This document shows positions 1 to 9,035 of a DNA stretch of 64,000 nucleotides, piece after piece. The translations under genes were made by a program, and so were the position numbers. This DNA is from Streptomyces sp. HSG2. Its GTDB lineage: Bacteria > Actinomycetota > Actinomycetes > Streptomycetales > Streptomycetaceae. The stretch covers positions 3,782,001 through 3,846,000 of the forward strand of contig NZ_CP066801.1 of the NCBI RefSeq assembly GCF_016598575.1. The letters are read 5' to 3'. The notes beneath the pieces are model-generated. The model ran no database searches and was not told the DNA's origin. It worked only from the letters and a program-made list of their open reading frames with translations. Within the stretch, counting starts at the first letter, position 1, and each line of letters starts with the position of its first letter.

Positions 1-456
1 GTACCAGGCGGCGAGGTTCGGAGTGGACAGCAGCAGGTGACCGCCCGGACGCAGGACGCGGCGGATCTCGTCGAGCGTCGCGTCGGGGTCCACCAGGTGT
101 TCCAGCACCTCGCCGAACAGGACCGCGTCGGCGGAACCGGTGGCGAACGGCATTCCGCCCGGGCCCAGTTCGCCCCGCACCACGTACGGCAGCCGGGTGC
201 GTGCGCGTCGCAGGGCGTCCTGGGACCAGTCCACGCCGATCAGGCGGTGCCCGGCGAGGTGGGCAAGGGCGTGCGCGGCGGCCGTGCCGTCGCCACAGCC
301 GATGTCGAGGACGGTGGCCGGCCGTTTCGCGCCCCGGAGAGCCCTGGCCAGTTGGGCGGCCTGGAGGCGACTGCGGGGCGTGCCGGAGGCGACCGGCACG
401 GTGGGGTTCTCGTAGAAGTCGCGCAGCTCCGTTCGGGGCGAGGACGCCGCGGTCAC
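1..456 (-). CDS. Class I SAM-dependent methyltransferase (C-terminus off the window)
   Basis: The first 152 residues of a Rossmann-fold SAM methyltransferase are visible, read leftwards and cut by the window edge. Motif I (VLDIGCGDGTAA) is at about residues 49-60, followed by GVDWS, EVLEHL and LRPGGHLLLSTPN, the order seen in Methyltransf_11/25 enzymes that act on small molecules, lipids or sugars. The GTG start at 456-454 lies inside a GTGA that also holds the TGA stop of the condensation-like gene, so translation is probably coupled. It is the last visible member of a run of five overlapping genes with two glycosyltransferases, which suggests glycan or lipid tailoring. The acceptor cannot be read from the sequence. 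Confidence 0.88.
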   Translation of the reverse strand, partial: MTAASSPRTELRDFYENPTVPVASGTPRSRLQAAQLARALRGAKRPATVLDIGCGDGTAAAHALAHLAGHRLIGVDWSQDALRRARTRLPYVVRGELGPGGMPFATGSADAVLFGEVLEHLVDPDATLDEIRRVLRPGGHLLLSTPNLAAWY

Positions 457-1724
457 GAGGCGGCCTCCGTGGCGGCGAGGTGGTGGGCGAAGAGGTCGCC
501 CACGCGGGCGCCGTCCTCGTCGCCGAGGACACTGCGCGACCAGCGCACCGACAGGTGCAGGAGGCCCCCGGTGGAGGCGGTGGTGAACGTCAGACCGCGT
601 GGGGCGCGGGCCGGCGCCGACAGCCAGACCGCGCGGGCCCGCCCGGCCTCCTCCCCGAAGTCCAAGGGGTAGGGGACTCGGCCGATGTTGCTCAGGAGGG
701 TGGTGGAGGTCCACGGACCACAGGCTCGGCGCACGGCACGGGTGACGACCGCGCGGCAGGCCACCGGGGCCCACGGGGTGGTCAGCAGCGCCGCGCCGCG
801 ACCGAGTTGGGGGCGGGGACGCGCCTTGAGGTCGCGGGTTCGGGCGGCCGTGCGTCGCAGCAGGTCCGGGAGGGTCGGGAACCTCAACTCGGCCACGGTG
901 AAGGGAACGTCGACGAGACGGGTGCCGTTGCCGATGGGCATCCCGGAGTCCCGGGGACGGTCGTCCACCGGCATGGTGATGCGCAGCGGGCGGGGGCGGG
1001 CGCCGTGTTCCCGGTTCCACTGGGCCACCGTCAGGGCCGTGGCCACCATCAACTGGTCGTTCACGGTGTATCCGGCCCCCGCCGGTCGGCCCGGGAGGGC
1101 CAGTTCGGCGACCAGGACACCGTCGCCGGGGGCCGCCCCGGGGGCGCCCGGGGCCACGCGGGCCGGCCGGGACCAGGGCGCGGGGGTCGCGAGATCCCGC
1201 ACGACCGGGGGGCTCTGCGCGACGGCGCGGACCGGGTGCGCCGCGGGGGTGTTGTCCCGCCCGCCGTACAGCTCGGCGGTGGTGGCGAGCAGCCGCAGGC
1301 AGGCGGGGCCGTCCAGGGCGGTGTGGTTGATGCCGAGCAGGAGCACCGTTCCCGCCTCGCCCGCCACCACCTCCAGCCTGATCGGTGGCGCGGCCGACAG
1401 CGGCGGCACCCGGGCGAGGGCGCGGGCGCGGGCGTCCCCGAGGGCGTCAGGACCGGGTGGGGCCACGCGGACGACGTCGACGTCGGCGGTGTCCGTCAGC
1501 TCCCACTCGTAGCGGCGCCGGAACCAGGGCCCCTCGGCCTCCCGCATCAGGGCCCGAGGGTGGCGTTCGAGCGCGCCCGCGAAGGCCTCGCGGAGCCGTG
1601 CCGGGTCCAGCGGTCCCGGCAGACGGATCTCGATGTGGATCGTCTCGGGCTCCCGCCGGTGGTGGCAGTGGCGGCTGATCTCGTCGACCACCGGGAACGG
1701 GACCCGCGTCGGCGCGGTGCTCAC
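453..1724 (-). CDS. Condensation-domain-like acyltransferase (PapA/WES-type fold)
   Basis: A 423-residue stand-alone protein of the chloramphenicol-acetyltransferase/NRPS condensation superfamily. The active-site motif HxxxDG is present as HTALDG at residues 134-139. A later LDFGEEA resembles a degenerate DFGxG structural motif. No carrier-protein or adenylation domain is nearby, so transfer of an acyl group to a hydroxyl or amine of a lipid or sugar (as in PapA or wax-ester synthase relatives) is more likely than peptide synthesis. The GTG start at 1724 overlaps the stop of the AftD-like gene by four bases (GTGA), and its own stop overlaps the next methyltransferase in the same way. Longer frames starting further upstream would run deep into the AftD-like gene. 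Function is inferred from fold and context. Confidence 0.8.
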   Translation of the reverse strand: MSTAPTRVPFPVVDEISRHCHHRREPETIHIEIRLPGPLDPARLREAFAGALERHPRALMREAEGPWFRRRYEWELTDTADVDVVRVAPPGPDALGDARARALARVPPLSAAPPIRLEVVAGEAGTVLLLGINHTALDGPACLRLLATTAELYGGRDNTPAAHPVRAVAQSPPVVRDLATPAPWSRPARVAPGAPGAAPGDGVLVAELALPGRPAGAGYTVNDQLMVATALTVAQWNREHGARPRPLRITMPVDDRPRDSGMPIGNGTRLVDVPFTVAELRFPTLPDLLRRTAARTRDLKARPRPQLGRGAALLTTPWAPVACRAVVTRAVRRACGPWTSTTLLSNIGRVPYPLDFGEEAGRARAVWLSAPARAPRGLTFTTASTGGLLHLSVRWSRSVLGDEDGARVGDLFAHHLAATEAAS

Positions 1725-4700
1725 GATCGTCCACCCCCCGCGTCCGCGGCCGGACTCTCCACCGGTCGGTCCGGCGCGCCCCCGTCCGCCTCGTCGTCCG
1801 AGGCGGGCTCCGCGGCGCCGCCCAGGCCCGCGACGGCCGCGAACAGGGCGACGAGCGCGAGGAACTGGGCGGTGTGCCCGAAGGGCCCCGCGCCCGTGTC
1901 CGGCGGCTGCCCGGCGCCGAAGGCGGCGGCGAGGCCGGCTCCGGCCATGGCGACGAAGGCGAGGGGTGCCAGGATGGTCGGGCGCCACCTCGCCGCCACC
2001 GCGAGGACCGGCACGAGCAACGCCCACCACCCGGCGATCACCACGCCCACGGCGGTCGCCGCCACCGCGCCGAGCCAAAGTCCGGGCGGTGCCGGCGCCG
2101 AGAGCGGGGACCGCGCCGAGGGCTCCCGGCGTCGCCACAGGGCCAGGCCCAGCACCGCGACGATCCCGGCGGCGGAGCCGGCCAGCCCCGCGTGGTAGAC
2201 GACGGCGGGCTCGTAGGTGAGCGTGATCGTGCCGCCGGCGCCCTCGGGCACGAGCCAGCCCTGCTGCCAGCCGTCCAGGCGGACCGGGGTCAGCTCCCGG
2301 CCGTCCAGGGTGGCCTTCCAGCCTTCGTTGACGTTCTCGTAGGTGGTCAGGTACGCGGCCGCTCCGGCGTTCACCCGGACTTCGCGTCGGTCGCCGGACC
2401 AGTCGCCCACCTCGGCGGAGCGGTCGACCGCGGTGGGGGAGAGCGCGCCCCGGGTCAGGGTCAGCTCGGTCAGCGCCAACGGCCCGGCGTCACCGCCCTC
2501 CAGCCGGTGTTCCCCGGCCGGCAGCCGCACTTCCGCGTCCGGCCGGCCATCCTGGCACAGGGTCACCTCCACCGGCCGTCGCTCGGTCAGGTCGGCGACG
2601 GTACCGCGCAACCCGGTCTGGTAAAGCCCGCCGTCCAGGGCGAGGTCGGGGCCGCTGCCGCAGGGCAGGGTGAACTCCCGGTCGGGATCGGCGGGCGGCG
2701 TGCGGTAGGCCTCCAGAGCGGGCAGGTGCGCCTCGGCAAGGCCCACCGGGAGCTGGAGTCGCTCGTCGGCGACGGGGTTGTGCAGGGTCAGCGGCGCCGT
2801 CCCGGTGATCGTGACGTCGAGCCGGTCGGTGGTCAGGGGCCCGAAGACGACGCGACCGTTGGGGTCCACCGAGGCGACGGCCGCGCCGTCCGGGGAGCCG
2901 ATCTCCACCTCGGTGGGCCGGGTGGTCAGGCCGCCCGCCGCGACCAGCACGAGTTCGCCCACCGGTACCTTGCCCTCCCAACTCAGCCGGAGGGTCGGTC
3001 GGTCGCCGGCGATCCACGCCGTGGTCAGGTCGCCGTCGGTGAGGTTGCGGGCGTCCAGCCCGGGGCCGAGCCGGGCGGTGGAGTCGGCGGTGGCGGTGAT
3101 CCTGGCGGGCTGGTCCGGCGCCACCTCGTACAGCAGTCGGTCCAGTTCGGCCCCGGGCACGGCGACCGCGTGCGCCTTGAGTGTGAAGGTGCCCTCGGTC
3201 GTCGTGTCGAAGCGGCGGTGCAGGCCGGTCTCGGTGCCGACCGGCGACAGCCCCGTCGGGTCGGCGGCCCGGTGCAGCGAGACGACCTCGTTGGGGCTCT
3301 CCGGCCCGGTGGCGTCGGTGGGCAGCCGCAGCAGCCGCGTGACCTGGACGTCGGGCAGGGCGATCTCGGTGAAGCCCGCGCCCGTCAGACCGGGCTCGCG
3401 GGCGGTGGACTCCACGATCGTCAGCCGCATCCAGCCGGTGGCCCCCTCGGGGGCCCGGACCTCCTGGGTGGTGCCGTCGGCCCGTAGGAAGCTGCTGCGG
3501 GAGCCCTGCTCGGTGTCGACGCGGACCCGCGTGGGTGCCGCCCGCACACCGTCCTGGGGAAGTGGCGTGACGTCCAGCGAGGCGGGCATGTCGTACGAGC
3601 CGTCGAAGGCGATCCGCAGCCACTGTCCGGCGGGCGAGTCGGGTGACCCCTCCGCCCAGGCCGTCCCGGGGTTCCCGTCGAAGGCGTGCACCGGGTCGTA
3701 CTGCGGCAGGTGGAACAGCCAGTTGCCGTAGGAGGACGCGGTGACCGAGCGGGCGCCGCGCAGCTCCGCCACCGTCTGATGGTCCACCCCCTCGACCGGC
3801 AGGATCTGATGGGGCGACTCGCCGGGGTCCTGAGTCGCGTCGGGCGCGTTGCGCTCGCCGCGGGTGTACGTGTAGGACGTGTTCGCGTTGACCAGACCGA
3901 AGCGGGTGTCGGCGCGCCGCAGCCCGTCACCGGTGATCCGCGCCGCCGGGGTGTCGACCCCGGGATGGGCGTCCCCGGTCAGGACGGTGGGCCGGCCGCG
4001 CAGCTCGCCGGCGAGCGGGAGCAGTGCCTCCGGGCCGCCGGAGACCACCGCCGTGTCGGCGACGGGAGTCAGGCCGGCCCTGCCCGGGAGCGGCACCTCC
4101 GGGTCCGCGGGGCGGTAGATCTCCACCGCCCGCCGGCTCGGGAACAGCCCCTCGACCTGGAGAGGGGTGTCGTCGGCGATGACGCCCAGGGTGGTGGCCG
4201 GGCCGATCCCGGTCACCCGCTCGTAGCCGGACTGTTCGAGAGCCCGGACGACGGTGGTCGTCGGCACGTGCCCGATCCGGTCGGGGTCCAGGTCGTTGCG
4301 GACGACGACGTGGTGGATTCCGGCGCGGCCCAGGTAGTCGGCCAGGCCGGGCACGGCCCCGCCGGTCATCAGGGCCTGTTCGACGGCGTCCATCGCCCGG
4401 CGGTTTCCGGGGGTGCCGAAGGGCACGTAGTCACGCTGCGCCCAACGGGACTCGGCGAGGACGTCGAGCGGCTGGTCGATGGGGGAGCCCCAGGTGTAGA
4501 GGCCGTGCGCGGTGGCCGGGACGACCAGGGCGCGGGAGTCCGGGGCGTTCTCCGCCAGCCACTCGGCCGTCGTCCGCCAGTGGTCGGGCAGCTCGCGGAA
4601 GGAACCGGGGCTCAGAATGGAGCCGTTGAGGTAGGGCCACAGCAGGCCCGGCAGTACCAGCACGGCCGCCAGCGCCGGGAGGACCCCGCGGGCCCTGGGG

Positions 4701-5923
4701 ACGCGGGTCCGGGCGCTCCGGGCCGCCGCCGCCACGGACACCAGGTGGGCCAGTCCCAGGGACAGGGCCAGCGCCGGTCCGGTCTGGAACTTGTAGATGT
4801 TGCGGAAGGGGGCGAGCGGGCCGTCCAGCCAGTCCCGCACCGTCGCGTGGAAGGGCGCGCCGAACGCCCCGCCGTACCCGGCCAGCAGCACCAGCGCCGC
4901 CACCAGCACCGTCAGGACCAGCCAACGCCGTTCCGGCAGATCCCGGCGGGCGAGGCCGGCGAGGCCGATCGCGGCGGCCAGCGACGAGCCGACGACCACG
5001 AGCACCGAGGAGACCACCGTCCACCCGGCGGGCAGCCAGGCCTCGTCGAAGTGCAGGTAGGCGACCCAGTTCCCGGCGCCGCGCAGCGCCTCCGCCGCCG
5101 ACATGGTGGAGGTCGTCGTCTCGGCGTTCTCGATGAAGGGGAGGAAGTTCTCCCCGTACACGCCGAGCAGCAGCAGGGGAATCCACCACCAGGCGGTGAC
5201 CACCGCGACCGCCGGCACCCACCAGGCCAGCAGTCGCCGCTTCCGGGGTCCGGGCGGCCGGGTGAGCAGGTAGAGCCCCACCGGGAGCAGCGAGGCGAGT
5301 GTGGAGGCGGCGTTCACCCCTCCCATGAAGGGGACCAGCAGTGCCGAGCGCAGGGCCGCGACGCGGGGGGCGTACCGGGTGTCGGCCAGCGGCAGCAACA
5401 CCCAGGGGAGCAACGCGCCGGGGAGGGCGGCGGCGGAGGTGGAGCCGACGACGATGGTGAACAGCGGCCACAGCGCGTACACCGCCGCGCCGAGCAGCCG
5501 GGTCGTCGAGTCGCCGATCCGCAGCCGCTCCGCGAGCCGTGACGCCCCCCAGAAGGCGGCGGTCACGATCAGGGACAGCCACAGGCGTTCGGCCAGCCAG
5601 ACCGGCACCCGCGCCAGGTCGGCCAGCCAGTAGAACGGGAGCATCGGCCACAGGTACCCGATGTACTGGTCCTGGAGGCCGCCGAAGCCGCTCTGACCGT
5701 GCCACAGCGTCCCCAGGTCACCGAGGAAGCGGCCCGGGTCGACCGTCACGCCCAACTTGGTGTCGAACGTCTGCCGCCCCGGACCGGCCGCCACGAAGAG
5801 GGCGAACACGACGACCCAGAAACCCCACAGCCAACGCCTGGAACGCGGGCGGTCCGGGGGCCCGGCCGTGTCCGTGCCGGGGGACGTCGCCGCCGGAGGC
5901 GGAGTCTGGACTGTGGTCGTCAT
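1721..5923 (-). CDS. AftD-like alpha-(1->3)-arabinofuranosyltransferase (GT-C, DUF3367)
   Basis: A very large membrane glycosyltransferase of 1400 residues, the usual length of mycobacterial AftD. The first ~450 residues hold about ten hydrophobic segments of a GT-C enzyme, beginning after a cytoplasmic RSRRWLWGF stretch. The first extracytoplasmic loop has TKLGVTVDP followed by LGTLWHG. The middle and C-terminal part is extracytoplasmic and includes two discoidin/CBM-like stretches with the pattern FDGNPGTAWAEG and NLTDGDLTTAW. Four further hydrophobic segments end the protein. AftD uses decaprenyl-phospho-arabinofuranose outside the membrane in mycobacteria. Streptomyces walls lack arabinogalactan, so the substrate here is unknown. 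ATG at 5923 overlaps the upstream methyltransferase stop (ATGA). Confidence 0.88.
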   Translation of the reverse strand: MTTTVQTPPPAATSPGTDTAGPPDRPRSRRWLWGFWVVVFALFVAAGPGRQTFDTKLGVTVDPGRFLGDLGTLWHGQSGFGGLQDQYIGYLWPMLPFYWLADLARVPVWLAERLWLSLIVTAAFWGASRLAERLRIGDSTTRLLGAAVYALWPLFTIVVGSTSAAALPGALLPWVLLPLADTRYAPRVAALRSALLVPFMGGVNAASTLASLLPVGLYLLTRPPGPRKRRLLAWWVPAVAVVTAWWWIPLLLLGVYGENFLPFIENAETTTSTMSAAEALRGAGNWVAYLHFDEAWLPAGWTVVSSVLVVVGSSLAAAIGLAGLARRDLPERRWLVLTVLVAALVLLAGYGGAFGAPFHATVRDWLDGPLAPFRNIYKFQTGPALALSLGLAHLVSVAAAARSARTRVPRARGVLPALAAVLVLPGLLWPYLNGSILSPGSFRELPDHWRTTAEWLAENAPDSRALVVPATAHGLYTWGSPIDQPLDVLAESRWAQRDYVPFGTPGNRRAMDAVEQALMTGGAVPGLADYLGRAGIHHVVVRNDLDPDRIGHVPTTTVVRALEQSGYERVTGIGPATTLGVIADDTPLQVEGLFPSRRAVEIYRPADPEVPLPGRAGLTPVADTAVVSGGPEALLPLAGELRGRPTVLTGDAHPGVDTPAARITGDGLRRADTRFGLVNANTSYTYTRGERNAPDATQDPGESPHQILPVEGVDHQTVAELRGARSVTASSYGNWLFHLPQYDPVHAFDGNPGTAWAEGSPDSPAGQWLRIAFDGSYDMPASLDVTPLPQDGVRAAPTRVRVDTEQGSRSSFLRADGTTQEVRAPEGATGWMRLTIVESTAREPGLTGAGFTEIALPDVQVTRLLRLPTDATGPESPNEVVSLHRAADPTGLSPVGTETGLHRRFDTTTEGTFTLKAHAVAVPGAELDRLLYEVAPDQPARITATADSTARLGPGLDARNLTDGDLTTAWIAGDRPTLRLSWEGKVPVGELVLVAAGGLTTRPTEVEIGSPDGAAVASVDPNGRVVFGPLTTDRLDVTITGTAPLTLHNPVADERLQLPVGLAEAHLPALEAYRTPPADPDREFTLPCGSGPDLALDGGLYQTGLRGTVADLTERRPVEVTLCQDGRPDAEVRLPAGEHRLEGGDAGPLALTELTLTRGALSPTAVDRSAEVGDWSGDRREVRVNAGAAAYLTTYENVNEGWKATLDGRELTPVRLDGWQQGWLVPEGAGGTITLTYEPAVVYHAGLAGSAAGIVAVLGLALWRRREPSARSPLSAPAPPGLWLGAVAATAVGVVIAGWWALLVPVLAVAARWRPTILAPLAFVAMAGAGLAAAFGAGQPPDTGAGPFGHTAQFLALVALFAAVAGLGGAAEPASDDEADGGAPDRPVESPAADAGGGRS

Positions 5924-6660
5924 AGGGATTCCCGCCGGAGGATGAGGAGGAGGTTCCAGGTGGCGAACTCGCGGAGGCCGGGGACCTTGACGACGGCCTC
6001 GGCGAGGAACGGCCAGTAGCGGCTGCGCGCGGAGACGACGTGGACGCCGCGCAGGGAGCGCACCTGCCGCAGGGTGGTGCCGACGTGGACCGGGAAGAGG
6101 TTCTCGCCCAGACGGTGTTTGGCCTCCTGGCCGGTCCGACGTCCGTAGCGGGCGCGGGCGCGGTCCGCCCCGAGGTAGTGCCAGGGTGCCCACTCGTGCC
6201 CGCCCCACGGCGACAGCCAGTTGGTGAAGGCGACGTAGATCAGCCCGCCGGGCCGTGTGACGCGGACCAGTTCGCTGAGGAAGGTGCCGGGATCGGCCAC
6301 GTGTTCCAGGACGTTGGAGGAGAAGGTCACGTCGGCGGCGCCGTCGGGCAGGGGTAGCAGGTAGCCGTCGGCGACGACCGTCCCCGGGGGAGGACGCTCG
6401 CCCAGTTCTCGCCGGTCCGGTTCGAGGAGGAACGCCCGCGCTCCTCGCCGTCGGAACTCGGTGGTGAAGTGGCCGGCGCCGCCGCCGACGTCGGCCACGG
6501 TGCGACCGGCCAGCGGTCCGCCGTACCGTTCGAGCTGGTCGGCGGAGTCCCGGGCGAGCAGGTCGTAGCAGCCGGCGGGATCGTCCCGCTCGTGACGGAA
6601 GGCACGGAACAGGGCGAGGGACCGGCGTATCGACGGATCACGGAGGCCGCTGGCGCTCAT
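5920..6660 (-). CDS. Class I SAM-dependent methyltransferase
   Basis: A 246-residue methyltransferase. Motif I is TVADVGGGAGHF around residues 54-65, followed by FLLEPDRRE (motif II acidic end), FSSNVLEHVADP and VTRPGGLIYVAF. A tryptophan-rich insert (WLSPWGGHEWAPW) and a basic C-terminal half with ARSRYWPFLAEAVVKVP suggest contact with membrane or a large acceptor. It sits between the GT4 and AftD-like genes with four-base ATGA overlaps on both sides, so it is co-translated with them. A mycobacterial methyltransferase next to a GT4 gene (Rv0224c/Rv0225, from memory) has the same neighbourhood. The likely role is methylation of a sugar or lipid in the same glycan pathway, which is inference. 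Confidence 0.88.
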   Translation of the reverse strand: MSASGLRDPSIRRSLALFRAFRHERDDPAGCYDLLARDSADQLERYGGPLAGRTVADVGGGAGHFTTEFRRRGARAFLLEPDRRELGERPPPGTVVADGYLLPLPDGAADVTFSSNVLEHVADPGTFLSELVRVTRPGGLIYVAFTNWLSPWGGHEWAPWHYLGADRARARYGRRTGQEAKHRLGENLFPVHVGTTLRQVRSLRGVHVVSARSRYWPFLAEAVVKVPGLREFATWNLLLILRRESL

Positions 6661-7808
6661 GGGGTGAAGCCCCTCACCGCCTCCGCCGCGACGGCGCGGA
6701 ACTGCCCGACCGTGCGATGCCAGCGGAAGGAGGCGGCCCGCTCCCGGGCGGCCCGGCCCATCCGCTCCCGGCGTCGCTCGGACAGGGCCAGCGCGCACCA
6801 GGCGGCGGCGAACGAGGATTCGCCCCGCGCGAGGACGCCCGTCTCGCCGTCGGCCACCGAGTCCCGCAGCCCGGGGACGTCGAAGGCGACGGTCGGGGTG
6901 GAGCGGGCCGCCGCCTCCGTCACCACCAGGCCCCAACCCTCCACGGCCGAGGGGTGGAGCAGGAGCCAGGCGGCGCAGAGCAGTCGGTGCTTCTCCGCCT
7001 CGTCGACGTGGCCGGCGAAGGTCACCCCGGGGCCGGCGAGCCGTTCCAGGCGCTGCCGCTCGGGGCCGTCGCCGACGACTACCAGGCGGCCCCCGGTGAC
7101 CGGACGGACCCGCTCCCACAGTCGCAGCAGCAGGTCGACGCGCTTGTACTCGACGAGGCGTCCCACCGCCACGAAGAGGGGTTCGGTGGAACGGCCGGTG
7201 TGCGGCCCCGGCTCCTCGACACCGTTGTGCACCACCCGGATGCGGTCCCGCTCGACGCCGAGGGCGCGCAACTCGTGCTCCGTGGAGGGCGAGACGGCGA
7301 CGAGCATCCCGGGGCGGCGGTCGCCGGACAGCGCCCAGTGCTCCAGACGTCGGCCGAGCCGCGCCGCCGGTGCCAGCGGGCCGCGGAACCGCATCCGCCA
7401 CAGGTCGGTGTGGACGTGGTTGACCAGGCACAGCGTGGGACCGCGGTGCCACAACGACGCCAGGTAGGGCATGCCGTTGCACACCTCCACCAACAGGTCG
7501 GTCTCTCCCACCTGGCGGGCCAGCACGGACCGCGCGCGCAGGAAGTGGCCGTAGGCGCCGCCCGCCGAGACCACCCGGTAGTCGCGCGGGGTGGCGGGTC
7601 CGCCGCAGATCAGCGTGACCTGGTGGCCGAGGTCGGTCAGCCCGCCGGCGAGACGGTCGACGAGCAGTTCCGAGCCTCCGGCCGCGGGGTTGTCGAGGTC
7701 GCGGTGGGCGAGGAAGGTGATCCGGCGCGGATGCGACGGTCTCGCCGGTGGGTGCCTCCGCGCGCCGGGTGGCGCGGCGCGCGGAGGGGAGGGCACGTGC
7801 CGGGGCAT
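6657..7808 (-). CDS. GT4 family glycosyltransferase
   Basis: A 383-residue retaining GT-B glycosyltransferase of family 4. The N-terminal domain opens with RRITFLAHRDLDNPAAGGSE, including the acceptor-side glycine-rich loop. The C-terminal domain has VGRLVEYKRVDLLL, VVGDGPERQRL and the sugar-nucleotide motif EGWGLVVTE (E-x7-E), then a conserved proline/glycine turn. The start at 7808 is chosen because GGAG lies about eight bases upstream. Upstream extension would add about 60 low-complexity Pro/Arg residues. It heads the overlapping five-gene run, 264 bases downstream of the DUF3068 gene. It probably adds a hexose from a nucleotide sugar to a lipid or glycan acceptor at the cytoplasmic face. 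Confidence 0.88.
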   Translation of the reverse strand: MPRHVPSPPRAAPPGARRHPPARPSHPRRITFLAHRDLDNPAAGGSELLVDRLAGGLTDLGHQVTLICGGPATPRDYRVVSAGGAYGHFLRARSVLARQVGETDLLVEVCNGMPYLASLWHRGPTLCLVNHVHTDLWRMRFRGPLAPAARLGRRLEHWALSGDRRPGMLVAVSPSTEHELRALGVERDRIRVVHNGVEEPGPHTGRSTEPLFVAVGRLVEYKRVDLLLRLWERVRPVTGGRLVVVGDGPERQRLERLAGPGVTFAGHVDEAEKHRLLCAAWLLLHPSAVEGWGLVVTEAAARSTPTVAFDVPGLRDSVADGETGVLARGESSFAAAWCALALSERRRERMGRAARERAASFRWHRTVGQFRAVAAEAVRGFTP

Positions 7809-8072
7809 GGGAGCTCCAACTCGTCTCGGGTGCGGGGCACACGGGGGAGAGGGCGGTGACGGGTGGTGGTGTGGCCGGGCGGCGGCGGTGGGGCCGGGGC
7901 GCGCTGTTCGCGGAGGGCGGGCGGTGGACGGCGAGGCGAGGACGGGCGGACGGGTGTGCGCGGGTGGGGTGGACAGTTTTCGCCCGCCCGTCACCGAGGG
8001 CTACTCACCGATGTGACAAGTTTCCGCATTGTTTCGGCCGACGCGGCGTCACTTCCTGTCCCGGGAAAGGGA

Positions 8073-9035
8073 TCAATCAGCGCCATGCGGGCGGAGGCGG
8101 TCGTTTCGACCGCGCGCCGCCAGGACGCCGGCGATCAGCACGAGCACCAGTCCGGTCGCGGTGGCGGAGATCGGCAGGGTCCACCCCACCAGACGCAGCA
8201 GGGCGCCGTCGGCCCGCGCCTGGTCGACCGCCTCCCGCTGGGTCCCCTCGGTGAACGCGACCTTCCGGCTGTCCAGCAGGACCACGGCGTCCTCGTCGGT
8301 ACCCGGGGCCCGCAGCGTGCGGCGCGGCCCGGTCTGCGCGTAGAGGACCCGGCCGGTCGCCTGGTCGACGACCAGTTCCACGCCGTGGTTGGCGTACCAC
8401 TCCTCGGCCAGCACCTGCGGTCGATCCGGCGTGTCCAGCAGACTGCCCGGGACCAGCCGCGTGCCGGTCCGGGTCGCCGGGACCGTGCCGGTGAAGCGCA
8501 GCCCCTCGTAGCCGCGGATCTCCGCGCGCCCCTCGTAGCGGAGGGTCACGGTGGACCCCAGGGTGTTGTCCCACCACGCGTAGGACCGTTCCCGCACGTC
8601 GAAGGGGAACTTCAGATAGGCCTCGCCCTCGAAGTACGGCTCCTCGCCGCAGCAGTGCACCGGCCGGTTGGTTCGCCGGTCGGTCACCCAGCGGTGCGGG
8701 GTGAAGTCCAGCGCGTCGTGCGGGTCGGCGGCCGGCAGGGACGCGTCGGTGTCGACGGAGGTGGTGATGTCCCAGACGGCGGCACCGCCGGCCTCGCTCT
8801 CGGCGACGTCGCCGCGCACCCGGTGGGTGATGGTGATCCGCTGATCCGGAACCGTCTCCACCCGTTCCAGGTCGAGGACGCTGCCCGTCCCGGTGTAGAC
8901 GGCCGTGGTGTCGATGTCGATCGGGTTCACCGCGGCACGCGGTTTCACATACCAGACCAGCAGCGGGGCCAGTACCAGAAAAAAGGTGCCAAGACCCAGT
9001 GCGAGCAGGGAAAAGGGGATGGATGTACGGCGCAT
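8073..9035 (-). CDS. DUF3068 membrane protein (PorA-family label)
   Basis: A 320-residue protein with one N-terminal membrane segment (about residues 5-27), a long extracytoplasmic beta-rich domain and a second membrane segment near the C-terminus (LPISATATGLVLVLIAGV). It ends in a short basic tail. This layout is DUF3068, found in actinobacteria beside mycobacterial cell-envelope glycosyltransferase genes (Rv0227c, from memory) and annotated as 'porin PorA family' without functional proof. The ATG at 9035 has GGAG eight bases upstream. Later ATGs are inside the membrane segment. A strong promoter lies at 9100-9128. Its position ahead of the GT4/AftD run suggests a role in surface glycan export or assembly. 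Confidence 0.82.
   Translation of the reverse strand: MRRTSIPFSLLALGLGTFFLVLAPLLVWYVKPRAAVNPIDIDTTAVYTGTGSVLDLERVETVPDQRITITHRVRGDVAESEAGGAAVWDITTSVDTDASLPAADPHDALDFTPHRWVTDRRTNRPVHCCGEEPYFEGEAYLKFPFDVRERSYAWWDNTLGSTVTLRYEGRAEIRGYEGLRFTGTVPATRTGTRLVPGSLLDTPDRPQVLAEEWYANHGVELVVDQATGRVLYAQTGPRRTLRAPGTDEDAVVLLDSRKVAFTEGTQREAVDQARADGALLRLVGWTLPISATATGLVLVLIAGVLAARGRNDRLRPHGAD

Noticed and set aside
453..1724. Condensation domain as a sign of a nonribosomal peptide cluster
   Set aside because: No adenylation or carrier domains and no NRPS genes in the window. The neighbours are glycosyltransferases and methyltransferases.
37..2198. Long open frames on the plus strand opposite the methyltransferase and condensation genes
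   Set aside because: Arg/Gly/Pro-rich translations with no domain. They are the antisense shadows expected at over 70% GC, while the minus strand has clear families and overlapping starts.
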